A DNA stretch of 64,000 nucleotides. It comes from Acidobacteriota bacterium (GTDB lineage Bacteria; Acidobacteriota; Thermoanaerobaculia; Multivoradales; JBCCEF01). The stretch is taken from NCBI GenBank assembly GCA_039030395.1, contig JBCCEF010000001.1:353315-417314 (forward strand), in the 5' to 3' direction. How positions within the stretch are numbered: the first letter of the stretch is position 1; every line of letters starts with the position of its first letter. The notes below the pieces were generated by a model that was not told the DNA's origin, searched no databases, and worked only from the letters and a program-made list of their open reading frames with translations. Positions 10,332-20,521 of the stretch are shown here, in pieces. Made by a program: the position numbers and the translations under genes.

Positions 10332-12044
10332 CTATGCCGGCTTGATGATCCAGCGCTGAGTGTCGTTGTTCTGCGCCCTCCGGGTGGCTACCTGGTGATT
10401 GTTACTCGAGGTGTAGGCGTCCATGAAACGACCCGTAGTCAACTGCTGGACGGTGTAGGTCTCGTTGCCCAACGGCATGAGGATCCAACGCTGCGTGTCG
10501 TTGTTCTGGACGATTCGGGTGACCGCCGAATGGTCGTTGTCCGAGGTGTAGGCGTCGAGGTGACGACCGTTGCTCCGCTGTTGGATGGTGCACACCTGGC
10601 CGACCGGCGTCAGCACCCAACGCTGGGTGTCATTGTTCTGCTCCGTTCGGGTCACCGCCAGAAAATCGTTGCCCGAGGTGTAGGCGTCCAAGAAACGACC
10701 GTTGACTTCCTGCTGCAGGGTGTAGGTGTTGCCACCGAGAGGATGGAGCACCCAACGCTGGGTGTCATTGTTCTGCTCCGTTCGGGTCACCGCCAGAAAA
10801 TCGTTGCCCGAGGTGTAGGCGTCCAAGAAACGAGAAGTGCTCAACTGCTGGATCGTGTAGGTGGACAATCGGTCCGCCACCGGCCGAAGGACCCAACGCT
10901 GGGTGTCGTTGTTCTGCGCTCTCCTGGTCGTTACCGAGTAGTTGTTGGACTGTGATTCGTAGGCATCGACGAAACGGCCATTGATCACCTGCTGGACGGT
11001 GTACACCCCACCCACCGGCGTGATCACCCAGCGCTGCGTATGGTTGTTCTGGGAGGTCCGCGTGACGACCGAGAAATCCCGGTTTGAGGACTGGTAGGCG
11101 TCCAGGAATCGATGGTTGGCCTTCTGCTGGAGGGTGAACAGCCCTTCCAATGCCGGCTGAGCGATGTTCTGGAGAGTGGGCGATGCTTCGAGCAGCCGAC
11201 CGATGCGGACACCGAAGTTCGAACCCGAGCCGTCCGTCCGGCAACCGCCGTTCGTATGCACCCCGACGATGTCTCCGGTGAGCGATCGCCAGATCGCCGA
11301 GCCGGAGTTGCCACCGAGGGTATCGATGTCGTTGTACCGGATCCTGAAATCGTCAAAGGACGTGAGCGGCCCCGCCTCGATCCGTTTCGGAACGCCGGCA
11401 GGATGGCCGATGACGCAAATCATGTCGTCGACAGCGGCGTCCTGCTGAGCGACCTTCCCGGTGCCGAAAATCCGGCCCGGCGCACCTTCGAGGCGCACGA
11501 TGGCGAAGTCGAGACCGCCGAGCCGGTACTCGGTCAACTCCTCGATGGCGAAAATCGACGCGGTTCGCAGGTCGCCGTTGGGATCCACCTGGTAGTTGAA
11601 GTTGACGTGCATGCGGCGCGCGATTTCCGCACTCGAGATGATGTCGTTCGAACCATTCACCCGCGGCCGCTGCCAACCGCCCCCCGTCCGGTCGAAACAG
11701 TGTCCGGCGGTCAGAAAGAGGTTGTCGCTGATCAGCGTGCCGGTACACCACCGCACGCCGGCGACGTTGCCGGGGTTGTCGTAGAGAGCCCCCAGATTGT
11801 CGTTCCACTGCAGTTGACCGACGGGTCCCTGGTGGGCATCGACGAAGGCTCGGGTGACGCCGAGGGTGCCGTCGTATTGCTCGACGGGCTGCGAATCGTC
11901 CGTGGCACCGCACTGGGATTCCAGAAAGGTCGGGTAGACATCGCCCCGGCGAATCGCCTCGGGCATCCCTTCCAAAGCGCTGGCAAACTCTTCCGGCAGT
12001 GGAGGAAACAGGACAGCGTCTTCGGGCTGTTGGTCATTGGGCAT
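10332..12044 (-). CDS. Trypsin-like serine protease with six ricin-type QxW repeats
   Basis: The protein is about 570 aa. The N-terminal 60 residues are not a signal peptide (MPNDQQPEDAVLFPPLPEEF). Residues about 70-290 form a chymotrypsin-fold protease with a complete triad: His115 in LTAGHC, Asp179 in GGLDFAIV and Ser247 in GGNSGS. From about residue 300 to the end, six tandem units of about 45 residues each carry RFLDAY and a QxW motif (NNDTQRW), the signature of ricin-B beta-trefoils, so six units make two trefoils. ATG 12044 is chosen because AGGAG lies seven bases upstream. The repeat tract probably binds carbohydrate or anchors the protease to its target. How the protein leaves the cell is unclear. 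Confidence 0.88.
   Translation of the reverse strand: MPNDQQPEDAVLFPPLPEEFASALEGMPEAIRRGDVYPTFLESQCGATDDSQPVEQYDGTLGVTRAFVDAHQGPVGQLQWNDNLGALYDNPGNVAGVRWCTGTLISDNLFLTAGHCFDRTGGGWQRPRVNGSNDIISSAEIARRMHVNFNYQVDPNGDLRTASIFAIEELTEYRLGGLDFAIVRLEGAPGRIFGTGKVAQQDAAVDDMICVIGHPAGVPKRIEAGPLTSFDDFRIRYNDIDTLGGNSGSAIWRSLTGDIVGVHTNGGCRTDGSGSNFGVRIGRLLEASPTLQNIAQPALEGLFTLQQKANHRFLDAYQSSNRDFSVVTRTSQNNHTQRWVITPVGGVYTVQQVINGRFVDAYESQSNNYSVTTRRAQNNDTQRWVLRPVADRLSTYTIQQLSTSRFLDAYTSGNDFLAVTRTEQNNDTQRWVLHPLGGNTYTLQQEVNGRFLDAYTSGNDFLAVTRTEQNNDTQRWVLTPVGQVCTIQQRSNGRHLDAYTSDNDHSAVTRIVQNNDTQRWILMPLGNETYTVQQLTTGRFMDAYTSSNNHQVATRRAQNNDTQRWIIKPA
10613..10833 (-). repeat. Near-identical tandem repeat inside the protease lectin tract
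   Basis: Bases 10613-10698 and 10748-10833 are identical over 86 bases at a spacing of 135 bases, exactly one 45-residue repeat unit. The other units in the tract are diverged. This indicates recent duplication or gene conversion between two QxW units. Confidence 0.9.
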
Positions 12045-12254
12045 CTCGATTCTCCTCAGAACGAAAGCGGTGGAGACGTCTCGCACAGCCACTGGGCGGG
12101 CTGTGGAACGTCGGTACACCCTCCGAGACGAATCGAAGCGTCAAAACACTCACTTCAACCCTTTAACCGACCACCTTTCGATCCAGGAGTCATCCCCTCT
12201 GCGACAGGCGCCAACCACTGATCCCCAGCGAGTGCAGCCTTCCATCGAACTCCA

Positions 12255-12434
12255 GGAGTCTTAGGTTCGCGGTGAGTTCGTCGCGAGAGGGTGGATGTGG
12301 CTGTAGCTGCAAGGATGCGGCATCGAGCACCGCAGGCGTACTGGAAGTACGTCGAGGAGCGCAGAGGTTGCGTGACGCCGCAGATGCAGCCGCAGCCGCC
12401 CTCGCAGCAGAACTCACCGCGAACCTAAGACTCC
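12255..12434. repeat. Long palindromic intergenic repeat, copy A
   Basis: Perfect 25-base inverted arms lie at 12255-12279 and 12410-12434. The interior is imperfectly self-complementary, and the centre is the small palindrome at 12338-12350 (GTAC-TGGAA-GTAC), exactly at the midpoint of the outer arms. The centre is followed by GTCGAGGAGC, shared with copy B at 48175-48299. No ORF inside is credible. It could be a non-autonomous mobile hairpin, a structured RNA or a processing signal. Confidence 0.8.
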
Positions 12435-12490
12435 AAAAAAGGAGGGGACCCCCTCCGCGCCGCCGGTTAGGGCAGCGCGGAGGGGGCCGA
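12435..12490 (-). terminator. Intrinsic terminator after the small secreted protein
   Basis: A perfect 12-bp stem (12449-12460 with 12475-12486) lies next to a second, overlapping GGAGGG/CCCTCC hairpin. Read on the minus strand, that hairpin runs directly into a T6 tract at 12435-12440. The site is 150 bases past the stop of the gene ending at 12641 and ahead of the protease gene. Confidence 0.75.
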
Positions 12491-12640
12491 GGGAGGGGAG
12501 GAGGGAGAAGTAAGGCTCTCGAGGCGAAACACCTCGCTCTGTGAAGCAGACATGGCCGAATAGCTGGACAGTGCGAACCGCAGTGTTCTCCGCAAGAGCC
12601 GTGTTTTCAAAGCACTACGCCTATCTTCGGACTACGGAAG

Positions 12641-13021
12641 TTAGGCCTGGTCGGTTTCCGCCACGGACAACTGGCCCGTGCAGGTCCCCGTTTCACCCAC
12701 CACCCAGAGGGACCAGACGCCGCCCTTGGCGGCGGTCGTGTCGGCCTCGAGGCGCAGGTGAAGTCCGTCCTCGGCGTCCATCGAAGAGATGGTCACGCCA
12801 CTGTCCGGATCGATCTCGATCGTCTCCACGGCCCCGACGGGCTCGGTCAGGGCGATGGCGATTTGCACCGCTTCACCCTTCGTTTCCACCTCGCCGGTTT
12901 CGAAGAGCACCTCGCAGGTCGGGTCGTCGACCTGCTCGTCCTGAGCCGTGGCCATGCTGCCCACCGCCAGTACGGCGAGGGCGAGTCCACAGGTCATCAG
13001 CATCGAGAACAACTTTCGCAT
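12641..13021 (-). CDS. Small secreted protein of unknown function
   Basis: The protein is about 126 aa. A clear Sec signal peptide (MRKLFSMLMTCGLALAVLAV, cut after about ATA-QDEQ) precedes an acidic, beta-rich mature part of about 100 residues. Two cysteines (near DPTCEVLF and ETGTCTGQ) could form a disulphide. ATG 13021 is chosen because AGGAGG lies eight bases upstream. I do not recognise the family. The mature sequence (LTEPVGAVETIEIDPDSGV, GGVWSLWVVG) looks like a single beta-sandwich domain. The gene is monocistronic, with its own terminator, and diverges from the NtrC-type regulator. Confidence 0.75.
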   Translation of the reverse strand: MRKLFSMLMTCGLALAVLAVGSMATAQDEQVDDPTCEVLFETGEVETKGEAVQIAIALTEPVGAVETIEIDPDSGVTISSMDAEDGLHLRLEADTTAAKGGVWSLWVVGETGTCTGQLSVAETDQA

Positions 13022-13337
13022 GGTGTACCTCCTTGGCAGTCGGTTCATGCGTCCTGCGTTAAATGGCCGCCAGCATTGGTGTCGAAGCAAGGCCGGCAGA
13101 CGCCAACCCTCTAGAGCAACGGCCGTGCCAAGCCGGGCAGAGCGGGCCTAGCACCCATGAGACAGGGCTTTTCGGCACCCGCCGAAGATTCTCGAGGGTC
13201 TTCCAGAGGGCGGGGATGAGCGGGGAAGGTTTCCCCGATTCCCCGATCGGCGACCGAAGGGCGCCTGAGAGCGGCCCCCCGCGGGCTCCGCGGTCACCGG
13301 GTCGATAGCGTATCGAGCCATTACAATGGAATGCACG

Positions 13338-14699
<1,362 letters not shown>

Positions 14700-14706
14700 A
14701 TACGCC

Positions 14707-16284
14707 GTGCGGATCGCGAGCAAAGTCGCCACCGGCTCAGGGCTCCTGATCCTGCTGCTGGGCGTCGCGCTGATCTACCAGGTGTCTTTCGGGCGGCGCC
14801 TTGCCGGCAAGAGCGACCGGGTGTCCTCGGACTACTTTCAGGTCGCCATCGACTCCCTCGAGACCATCCGCCACCTCGAACGGATGGAGGAGCTGCTGCG
14901 GGGCATGCTCGCCGTACAGGATCCCCGCTATGGCGAGAACCTCAAGCTGGCGGCGGTCGGTGTCGACGAGCGCCTGGCGGACCTCAAAGGCCGCACCCCG
15001 GCATCGGCCGACGTCACCGAGCGGGTGGAGAGTCTAGTCCGCCTGTGGAGTGCCTTCCCGCTCGCCAGCGACCAGGGCCGTCCGGAAGGCCTGCTCGACC
15101 TGCCGCCGCCCCGGCAAGCCGAGCTCCAGGACGAGTACCTGCAGCAGATCGGCGCCCTGCAGGCGGCCGCCCAGGCGGTCAAGGACATCACCCAGTACGC
15201 TATCAACGAGGAGTCACGGCTCTATGTGGCGGCCAGTCTGCGGGCACAGCGGGTGTCCTGGACAGTGTTGGGAATTTCGCTGGTCCTTTCGCTGATCGTC
15301 CTGCTGGGTACCGTCCGCGCCATCAACGAGCCCTTGAAGCGCCTCGGGGAGGTCACTCGCAAGGTGCGCGGCGGCCGCCTTTCGGTGCGTCTCGAAGTGG
15401 ACGAAGACGACGAGTTCGCCGACCTGGCGACGGACTTCAACCGCATGGTGTCGGCCCTGTCGCAGCTCGATCAGCTCAAGAAAGAGTTTCTGTCGCGGGT
15501 CTCGCACGAACTCAAGACCCCCCTGGTGGCGATGCAGGAGACCAACCAGCTCCTGCTCGACGGCCTGCCCGGTGAGTTGACCCCTCGGCAGCGGCGGCTG
15601 GTCGAACTCAACCTGCAGAGCGGCCGGCGCCTTTCCGGCATGATCGTCAAGCTGCTCGATCTGTCGACTCTCGAAACGGGCATCGTCCAGTACGACCTCA
15701 AGGCCCGGGACCTGACGGACCTGCTGTACCTCGCCGTCGACCAATTCGAAGGTCCCGCCCGGGAGCGCGACATCACCTTCGATCTCGATCTCGGCCCGCG
15801 GCCGCTCATCGCCCAGTGCGACGGGGACCGTCTCTACCAGGTGTTCGAAAACCTGCTCGAAAACGCCATCAAATTCTCCCCCCGCGGCAGCACCGTGGTG
15901 ATCCGCGCGACGGCCACCGACCGGACGCCGGACCACCTGCCGGCGGCCTGGGACCGGACGCTCACCGAAACGCCGGAAGACGGCGAGTGGATCCACCTCA
16001 CCTTTGGCGACCAGGGACCGGGGGTACCGGACGAACACAAGGTCGCCATCTTCGAGAAGTTCCATCAGGCCAACCGCCGCGCCGGATCCGGCACCGGCGT
16101 CGGCCTCGGCCTGGCGATCTGCCGGGAAGTGGTCGCGGCGCACCGGGGAGCGATCTGGGTGTCCGACGGGCCGGAGAACGACCGACGGCCGCCGGGCAGC
16201 GTCTTCCATCTGCTGCTGCACCCGGCGCGGGACGGCGTCGCCTCCCTGGGTTTGCGGCCGATGGCGGCTCGGAGAGCGGGATGA
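14707..16284 (+). CDS. Sensor histidine kinase with HAMP domain (GlrK/QseE-like)
   Basis: The protein is 525 aa from GTG 14707. TM1 is at about residues 10-28. A mostly helical periplasmic domain of about 150 residues follows, then TM2 at about 180-200 and HAMP (INEPLKRLGEVTRKVRGG). HisKA holds the phospho-acceptor His267 in SHELKTPL. The HATPase domain has N-box NLLENAIKFSP, G1 DQGPGVP and G2 GTGVGLGLAI. It lies between its probable response regulator and a lipoprotein gene that overlaps its stop by ATGA. A helical periplasmic sensor plus an adjacent lipoprotein is the same combination as QseE and QseG; orthology is not proven. Confidence 0.93.
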   Translation: MRIASKVATGSGLLILLLGVALIYQVSFGRRLAGKSDRVSSDYFQVAIDSLETIRHLERMEELLRGMLAVQDPRYGENLKLAAVGVDERLADLKGRTPASADVTERVESLVRLWSAFPLASDQGRPEGLLDLPPPRQAELQDEYLQQIGALQAAAQAVKDITQYAINEESRLYVAASLRAQRVSWTVLGISLVLSLIVLLGTVRAINEPLKRLGEVTRKVRGGRLSVRLEVDEDDEFADLATDFNRMVSALSQLDQLKKEFLSRVSHELKTPLVAMQETNQLLLDGLPGELTPRQRRLVELNLQSGRRLSGMIVKLLDLSTLETGIVQYDLKARDLTDLLYLAVDQFEGPARERDITFDLDLGPRPLIAQCDGDRLYQVFENLLENAIKFSPRGSTVVIRATATDRTPDHLPAAWDRTLTETPEDGEWIHLTFGDQGPGVPDEHKVAIFEKFHQANRRAGSGTGVGLGLAICREVVAAHRGAIWVSDGPENDRRPPGSVFHLLLHPARDGVASLGLRPMAARRAG

Positions 16285-16871
16285 GCACTCGACTCAGCGT
16301 GCTGCTCCTCGCCTTCGCGCTGGCCCTCGCCGGCTGCACCCTGGCCCCGACCCCGGACGACCTCTTCGAGCAGGGCGACCTGTCGGCGGCGGTTACCGCC
16401 TACGAGTCCACCCTCGCCGACCTGCCGGCCGGGGCGGAGCGGAATCGCGCCCTGTTCCGGCTGGCGCTGATCTACGACATGCCCAGCGGTCCGGCCCACG
16501 ACCCGGCGCGCAGCCGGCAACTGCTGGAGCAACTGGCCGCCCAGCCGGAAACGCCCTACGGGCGGCAGGCCCAGCAGATGCTCAGCGACCGGCAGCGCAT
16601 CCAGCGCCTGCGGCGCAGTTTGACGGAGCGGCGGGAGCGGATCAGCCGGCTGCACGGTGAACTGACCGACCTGATGGTCGAACTGGCCGAGTACGAGAAC
16701 CGACTCGGCGAAAAGCTGGAAGAAAACCAGCGACTGGACCAGACCGTCGAGCAGCTCGAAGCCAACCTCGCCACCCTGCGCAACCGCCTGACCGAGCATC
16801 GAGAAGCAGCCGATCGGCTGTCCCTGGAACTGGAGCGATTAAAAGAAATCGACCTAGCCTCGCCGCCCTAG
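16281..16871 (+). CDS. Coiled-coil outer-membrane lipoprotein (QseG-like position)
   Basis: The protein is 196 aa. A type II signal ends in lipobox LAGC (ALALAGCTLAP). A short tetratricopeptide-like segment follows (DDLFEQGDLSAAVTAYEST). From about residue 105 to 190 there is a strongly charged coiled coil (ERRERISRLHGELTDLM, LEENQRLDQTVEQLEANL). ATG 16281 overlaps the kinase stop in ATGA, so production is coupled to the kinase. In enterobacteria the lipoprotein QseG, encoded between QseE and QseF, controls the kinase. The context suggests the same job here, although sequence similarity to QseG cannot be judged by eye. Confidence 0.82.
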   Translation: MSTRLSVLLLAFALALAGCTLAPTPDDLFEQGDLSAAVTAYESTLADLPAGAERNRALFRLALIYDMPSGPAHDPARSRQLLEQLAAQPETPYGRQAQQMLSDRQRIQRLRRSLTERRERISRLHGELTDLMVELAEYENRLGEKLEENQRLDQTVEQLEANLATLRNRLTEHREAADRLSLELERLKEIDLASPP

Positions 16872-16921
16872 AAACGGCTCGCGGGGCCGGCCGGACCGCA
16901 CCGGGTCGCCGTCGGACCGCC

Positions 16922-17332
16922 TCAGTGGTCGTCGACCCGCCCCCTACTCCTCTTGATCTGACTGCGCCGGCGTTTGTTCTCGAGACGTCGCCGCTTGGCC
17001 GCCTTCGACACCCGCACCCGCTTGCGCCGAGGCCGGCGCACCAACGCTCCGGCGACCAGTTCCTCGAGCTTGAGACGGGCGGCATCGCGATTGGCGGCCT
17101 GAGTGCGGTGCTTCTGAGAGACCACCCGCAGAATCCCCGCCTTGGTGATGCGGGTAGCGAGCCGCTCCATGAGCAGCACCCGCTGGTCCTCGTCCAGAGC
17201 AGAGGTCGATGCCACATCCCACATCACCTCCACCCGGCTCTCCACCTTGTTCACGTTCTGGCCACCAGGGCCCGAACTGCGCGAAAACCGGAACTCCAGC
17301 TCGTCTTCGGGAATCACCATCGCGGCGCTCAT
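16922..17332 (-). CDS. arfB: Peptidyl-tRNA hydrolase ArfB (ribosome rescue)
   Basis: The protein is about 136 aa, the usual size. The N-terminal domain carries the GGQ hydrolysis motif in SRSSGPGGQNVNK, shared with class I release factors. The C-terminus is a basic, disordered tail (RRPRRKRVRVSKAAKRRR) that enters the mRNA channel of stalled ribosomes. The lack of a codon-recognition domain separates it from RF1/RF2. ATG 17332 is chosen for the AGGAGG eight bases upstream. ArfB releases peptides from ribosomes stalled without a stop codon. It stands alone between the kinase operon and a lipase-like gene. Confidence 0.93.
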   Translation of the reverse strand: MSAAMVIPEDELEFRFSRSSGPGGQNVNKVESRVEVMWDVASTSALDEDQRVLLMERLATRITKAGILRVVSQKHRTQAANRDAARLKLEELVAGALVRRPRRKRVRVSKAAKRRRLENKRRRSQIKRSRGRVDDH

Positions 17333-17395
17333 CCACCCATCCTCCTGCCCTCTTGAAGGTGCCACCCGAACGTCAGTATGCCGCCGAGGGACGCC

Positions 17396-18148
17396 CTAGA
17401 ACCCCTGGGCCTCTAGCGACTCGGACTCCCGCCGGAACACACCCTTCTCCAGAAAATAGAGCACCTGAGAGATCACCTCGTCATCGCCCATGATGAACGG
17501 GTGGGACGCTGCGACGATCAGGAAGTCGCTCATGCCCTCGACCTTGGTGCTCTCGACGGAGACCTTGCCGTCATCCGGATTGGGAAGCCATTGCGAGAGA
17601 ATGGGGTTGAAGGTCTCGCTGCCGGCGATCACGCCGAGAGTGAATGCCACCGGACCGAGTTGCCGCGGCACGCTGTCCTCCCCGGTTCCCAACTGGAGGC
17701 CCGCCGGGCCGTTGATCAGCTCGAATCCCGGCACGTCCCGCAGGTTGTCCACCACCTCGCTACCCTGGTTGGGCGGCGCCAGCATCACGACCCGGCCGAG
17801 CCGCGGGATGTCGTCCTGCGTCAGATAGAAACGCACCAGAATGCCGCCCAGGGAATGAGTCACGAAGTCGATCGGCACTTCCGGAGCATGCGCCTCACAC
17901 CGCTTCACACCTCCGGTGATCGCCGCCGCCGCAAGCGGGGCAATCTCGGCATCGCGCGACGGATAGTCCACATTGACCACCGCGTGGCCCCCCTTGACCA
18001 AGCCGGCGGCCATGGTTTCCATGGAACCGGCGGTCCGCGCCAGGCCGTGGAGGAGAATCACACAACTCTTCGGCGGCGCCTGCTCCGGCAGCGTCGCCGT
18101 AGACTCCACCGGCAGCAACAAGCTCAACAACAACGGCAGGATCATCAC
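17396..18148 (-). CDS. Secreted alpha/beta hydrolase, lipase-like
   Basis: The protein is 250 aa. An N-terminal hydrophobic signal (MMILPLLLSLLLPVESTA) precedes an alpha/beta hydrolase core: VILLHGLARTAGSM (oxyanion loop), nucleophile elbow THSLGGIL, and a possible catalytic His near AASHPFIMGDD. The HG...HSLGG pattern and size resemble the PGAP1/EstA-like triacylglycerol lipase group. It should act in the periplasm or outside on lipid or ester substrates. It diverges from the OmpR-type regulator gene, whose candidate operator lies in the shared 110-base gap, so it could be under the same control. Confidence 0.82.
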   Translation of the reverse strand: MMILPLLLSLLLPVESTATLPEQAPPKSCVILLHGLARTAGSMETMAAGLVKGGHAVVNVDYPSRDAEIAPLAAAAITGGVKRCEAHAPEVPIDFVTHSLGGILVRFYLTQDDIPRLGRVVMLAPPNQGSEVVDNLRDVPGFELINGPAGLQLGTGEDSVPRQLGPVAFTLGVIAGSETFNPILSQWLPNPDDGKVSVESTKVEGMSDFLIVAASHPFIMGDDEVISQVLYFLEKGVFRRESESLEAQGF

Positions 18149-18201
18149 CCCTAGATCCTATCCCCGAAGACCACCGCCGTTCTCGACCAGCCCTTCATTC
18201 C

Positions 18202-18219
18202 TTCGTGATCCTTTCGTGA
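18202..18219 (+). promoter_or_regulatory. Candidate response-regulator operator before the OmpR/kinase operon
   Basis: TTCGTGA occurs at 18202 and again at 18213, exactly 11 bases apart in the same orientation, 40-57 bases before the regulator gene. OmpR/PhoB proteins bind such tandem half-sites as head-to-tail dimers. The CGTGA core is repeated before the spondin-domain gene downstream. Autoregulation is inferred. Confidence 0.5.
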
Positions 18220-18258
18220 GATGCGCCCGCTAGACTCCCCTACGGGAGGCCAAGGACC

Positions 18259-19017
18259 GTGATGGACAAACGAGTGCTCGTGATCGAAGACGAACCGGAG
18301 ATCGCCCGTCTGGCGGAGATGCACCTAGTGGATCTTGGCTGCGAGGTAACGGTCGCTCCAGACGGCCTGCGGGGTCTGCGGGAAGCGACGACGGGCGCCT
18401 ATCATCTGGTGATTCTAGACCTCATGCTGCCCGGCGTGGACGGCCTGGAGATCTGTCGCCGCCTGCGGGCCGACGGCGCCGCTTACACACCCATCTTGAT
18501 GCTGACCGCCCGCTCCGGCGAAGTGGACCGGGTTCTCGGTCTCGAAATGGGGGCGGATGACTACCTGACCAAGCCCTTCTCCATCCGCGAACTCATCGCT
18601 CGGGTCAAAGCTCTCTTCCGCCGCCTCGACGCGCTGTCGGTGCCATCGGAATTCAAAACCGAGCGTTTGGAGATGGGAGATCTGGCGATCGAACCGAGCC
18701 GGCGACGAGTCACCGTAGGTGGCAAGGCGGTACATCTCACCGCCCGAGAATTCGATCTGCTCGTCCACTTCGCGCAGCATCCGGGCCGCGTCTACACCCG
18801 GCCGGAGCTGCTCGATCAGGTATGGGGCTACGGCCACGACGGCTACGAGCACACCGTCAACTCACACATCAATCGCCTGCGATCCAAAATCGAACGCGAT
18901 CCAGCCCGGCCGCTCTACGTGCAGACCGTCTGGGGGGTGGGCTATCGCTTTGTCGAGGCCTCGGAACTGGCCGATCGCGAAGAGGGAGCCGAGAACGTCG
19001 TGGAGGCACGATCATGA
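18259..19017 (+). CDS. OmpR/PhoB-family response regulator
   Basis: The protein is 252 aa. The receiver domain has the acidic pocket VIEDEPE, phospho-acceptor Asp54 in LDLMLPG, a conserved Thr in MLTARS and Lys in LTKPF. The C-terminal winged helix (VHLTAREFDLLVHF, QVWGYGHDGYEHTVNSHI, VWGVGYRF) is full length. GTG 18259 has GGAGG nine bases upstream; ATG 18262 is also possible. The kinase start overlaps its stop in ATGA. The 11-base-spaced repeats just upstream suggest that it regulates itself. Confidence 0.94.
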   Translation: MMDKRVLVIEDEPEIARLAEMHLVDLGCEVTVAPDGLRGLREATTGAYHLVILDLMLPGVDGLEICRRLRADGAAYTPILMLTARSGEVDRVLGLEMGADDYLTKPFSIRELIARVKALFRRLDALSVPSEFKTERLEMGDLAIEPSRRRVTVGGKAVHLTAREFDLLVHFAQHPGRVYTRPELLDQVWGYGHDGYEHTVNSHINRLRSKIERDPARPLYVQTVWGVGYRFVEASELADREEGAENVVEARS

Positions 19018-20477
19018 GCCGCACCCTCTACGGCAAGATCGCCGGCGTCTTTCTCCTCCTGCTGGTCGTCGGCGGTGCCACCGGGGCAACGGCGGCCTTC
19101 TTCAGCCTGCGCCTCTACCTGGCCGAGGTTTCGCAGCGCCTCAATCGCGACCTCGCCGCCCACCTGGTGAAGGACTCGGAGCTAGTCGCCGAGGGCCGCT
19201 TGCGCGAGGAAGGGCTGAAGCACATCTTCCACATGTTGATGGTGATCAACCCGCGCATCGAGGTCTACCTACTCGATCCGGGGGGTCGCATCGTCGGGTA
19301 TGACGCGCCGCCGGGCAAGGTGGTGCGTCAAGCGGTCGACCTCGCTCCGGTGCACAGGCTCCTAGCGGGCGATGTGCCCCTGCCGATCCGCGGTGACGAC
19401 CCGCGCCACCCGGAGCGGGGCAAGGTGTTCTCGGCAGCACCGGTAGAGGACGAGGGCGAGCTTCTCGGCTACCTGTACGTGGTGCTGGGCGGTGAGCGCT
19501 ACGACTCCGTGGCGACCCTCCTCGCCGACAGCTACATTCTGCGACTCGGATTGTGGGGCGTTCTCGGTGCCCTCATCGCGGCCATCGCGGCGGGCCTGCT
19601 CGCGTTCCGATTGCTCACCCGCCGGCTGCGGCGTCTCGACCGGCGGATGCGCACCTTCGCTGCCGAGGAACTACAGGACGGAGCGGATCTCGTCCGTCGA
19701 AGTGGAGACGAAATCGACCGTCTTGACGGCACCTTTCAGCAGATGGCCGAACGCCTGGCGCGCCAGATGTACGAACTGGAGGCGGCGGATCGACTGCGGC
19801 GGGAGTTGGTGGTGGGGGTGTCTCACGACCTGCGCACCCCCTTGGCGTCGCTGCGGGGATTCCTCGAGACCCTATTGCTCAAGGAAGCTACGATCTCCGC
19901 GGCGGACCGACGGGAATACCTGCAAATCGCCCTTGCCCAAAGCGAGCGCCTCGGAAAGTTGATCGACGACCTCTTTGAACTCTCGCGCCTCGATTCCGGT
20001 GAAACCCATCTCAACCGGGAGCGCTTCTCGCTGCCGGAACTGGTCCAGGACATCGTGCAGAAGTTCGAGATCGAAGCTCGCCAGCGGAACATCGAGATCA
20101 CCTCCGCCCTGCCCTGGGATCTACCCTTCGTCGAAGCCGATCTCCGGCTGATCGAAAGGGTATTGGAGAACCTGCTGCAAAACGCATTGCGCTATACCCC
20201 GGACGGCGGCCGCATCCACGTCGCCCTCGACGAACGCGACGGTCGGGTCGCGGTGCGGGTGGTCGACACCGGCCGCGGCATCCCGCAGGGTGACCTGCCC
20301 CGCGTCTTCGATCGTTTCTACCGCGGCGACAACAATCCGGCCGGATCTCGCGACGGCACCGGCCTCGGCCTCGCCATCGCAAAGCGCATCCTCGACCTCC
20401 ACGACGGTCCCATCCAAGTGCAGAGCCAAGAGGGCCGCGGATCAACCTTCCGCTTCGAACTCCCCACCCACCCCTGA
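19014..20477 (+). CDS. Sensor histidine kinase with HAMP domain
   Basis: The protein is about 487 aa from ATG 19014, which overlaps the regulator stop. TM1 is at about residues 8-32. The periplasmic sensor of about 140 residues looks PAS/Cache-like (IEVYLLDPGGRIVGYD, GELLGYLYVVLGGERYDSV). TM2 is at about 185-205, then HAMP. HisKA has His271 in SHDLRTPL, and the HATPase domain has NLLQNALRYTP, DTGRGIP and DGTGLGLAI. All catalytic boxes are intact. It should pair with the upstream OmpR-type regulator. The spondin-domain gene 177 bases downstream carries a matching direct-repeat box and is a likely target. Confidence 0.93.
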   Translation: MSRTLYGKIAGVFLLLLVVGGATGATAAFFSLRLYLAEVSQRLNRDLAAHLVKDSELVAEGRLREEGLKHIFHMLMVINPRIEVYLLDPGGRIVGYDAPPGKVVRQAVDLAPVHRLLAGDVPLPIRGDDPRHPERGKVFSAAPVEDEGELLGYLYVVLGGERYDSVATLLADSYILRLGLWGVLGALIAAIAAGLLAFRLLTRRLRRLDRRMRTFAAEELQDGADLVRRSGDEIDRLDGTFQQMAERLARQMYELEAADRLRRELVVGVSHDLRTPLASLRGFLETLLLKEATISAADRREYLQIALAQSERLGKLIDDLFELSRLDSGETHLNRERFSLPELVQDIVQKFEIEARQRNIEITSALPWDLPFVEADLRLIERVLENLLQNALRYTPDGGRIHVALDERDGRVAVRVVDTGRGIPQGDLPRVFDRFYRGDNNPAGSRDGTGLGLAIAKRILDLHDGPIQVQSQEGRGSTFRFELPTHP

Positions 20478-20521
20478 AGAAAAACGCAACGGACAGCCCC
20501 AACCGACACACTGTGAGAAAA

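Noticed and set aside
10613-11140. CRISPR-like periodicity
   Set aside because: The period of 135 bases is in frame within a protein gene and reflects lectin repeats, not repeat-spacer units.
12541-12640. Possible tRNA-like sequence
   Set aside because: No acceptor stem, anticodon arm or T-loop GTTCGA could be fitted; it is treated as spacer.
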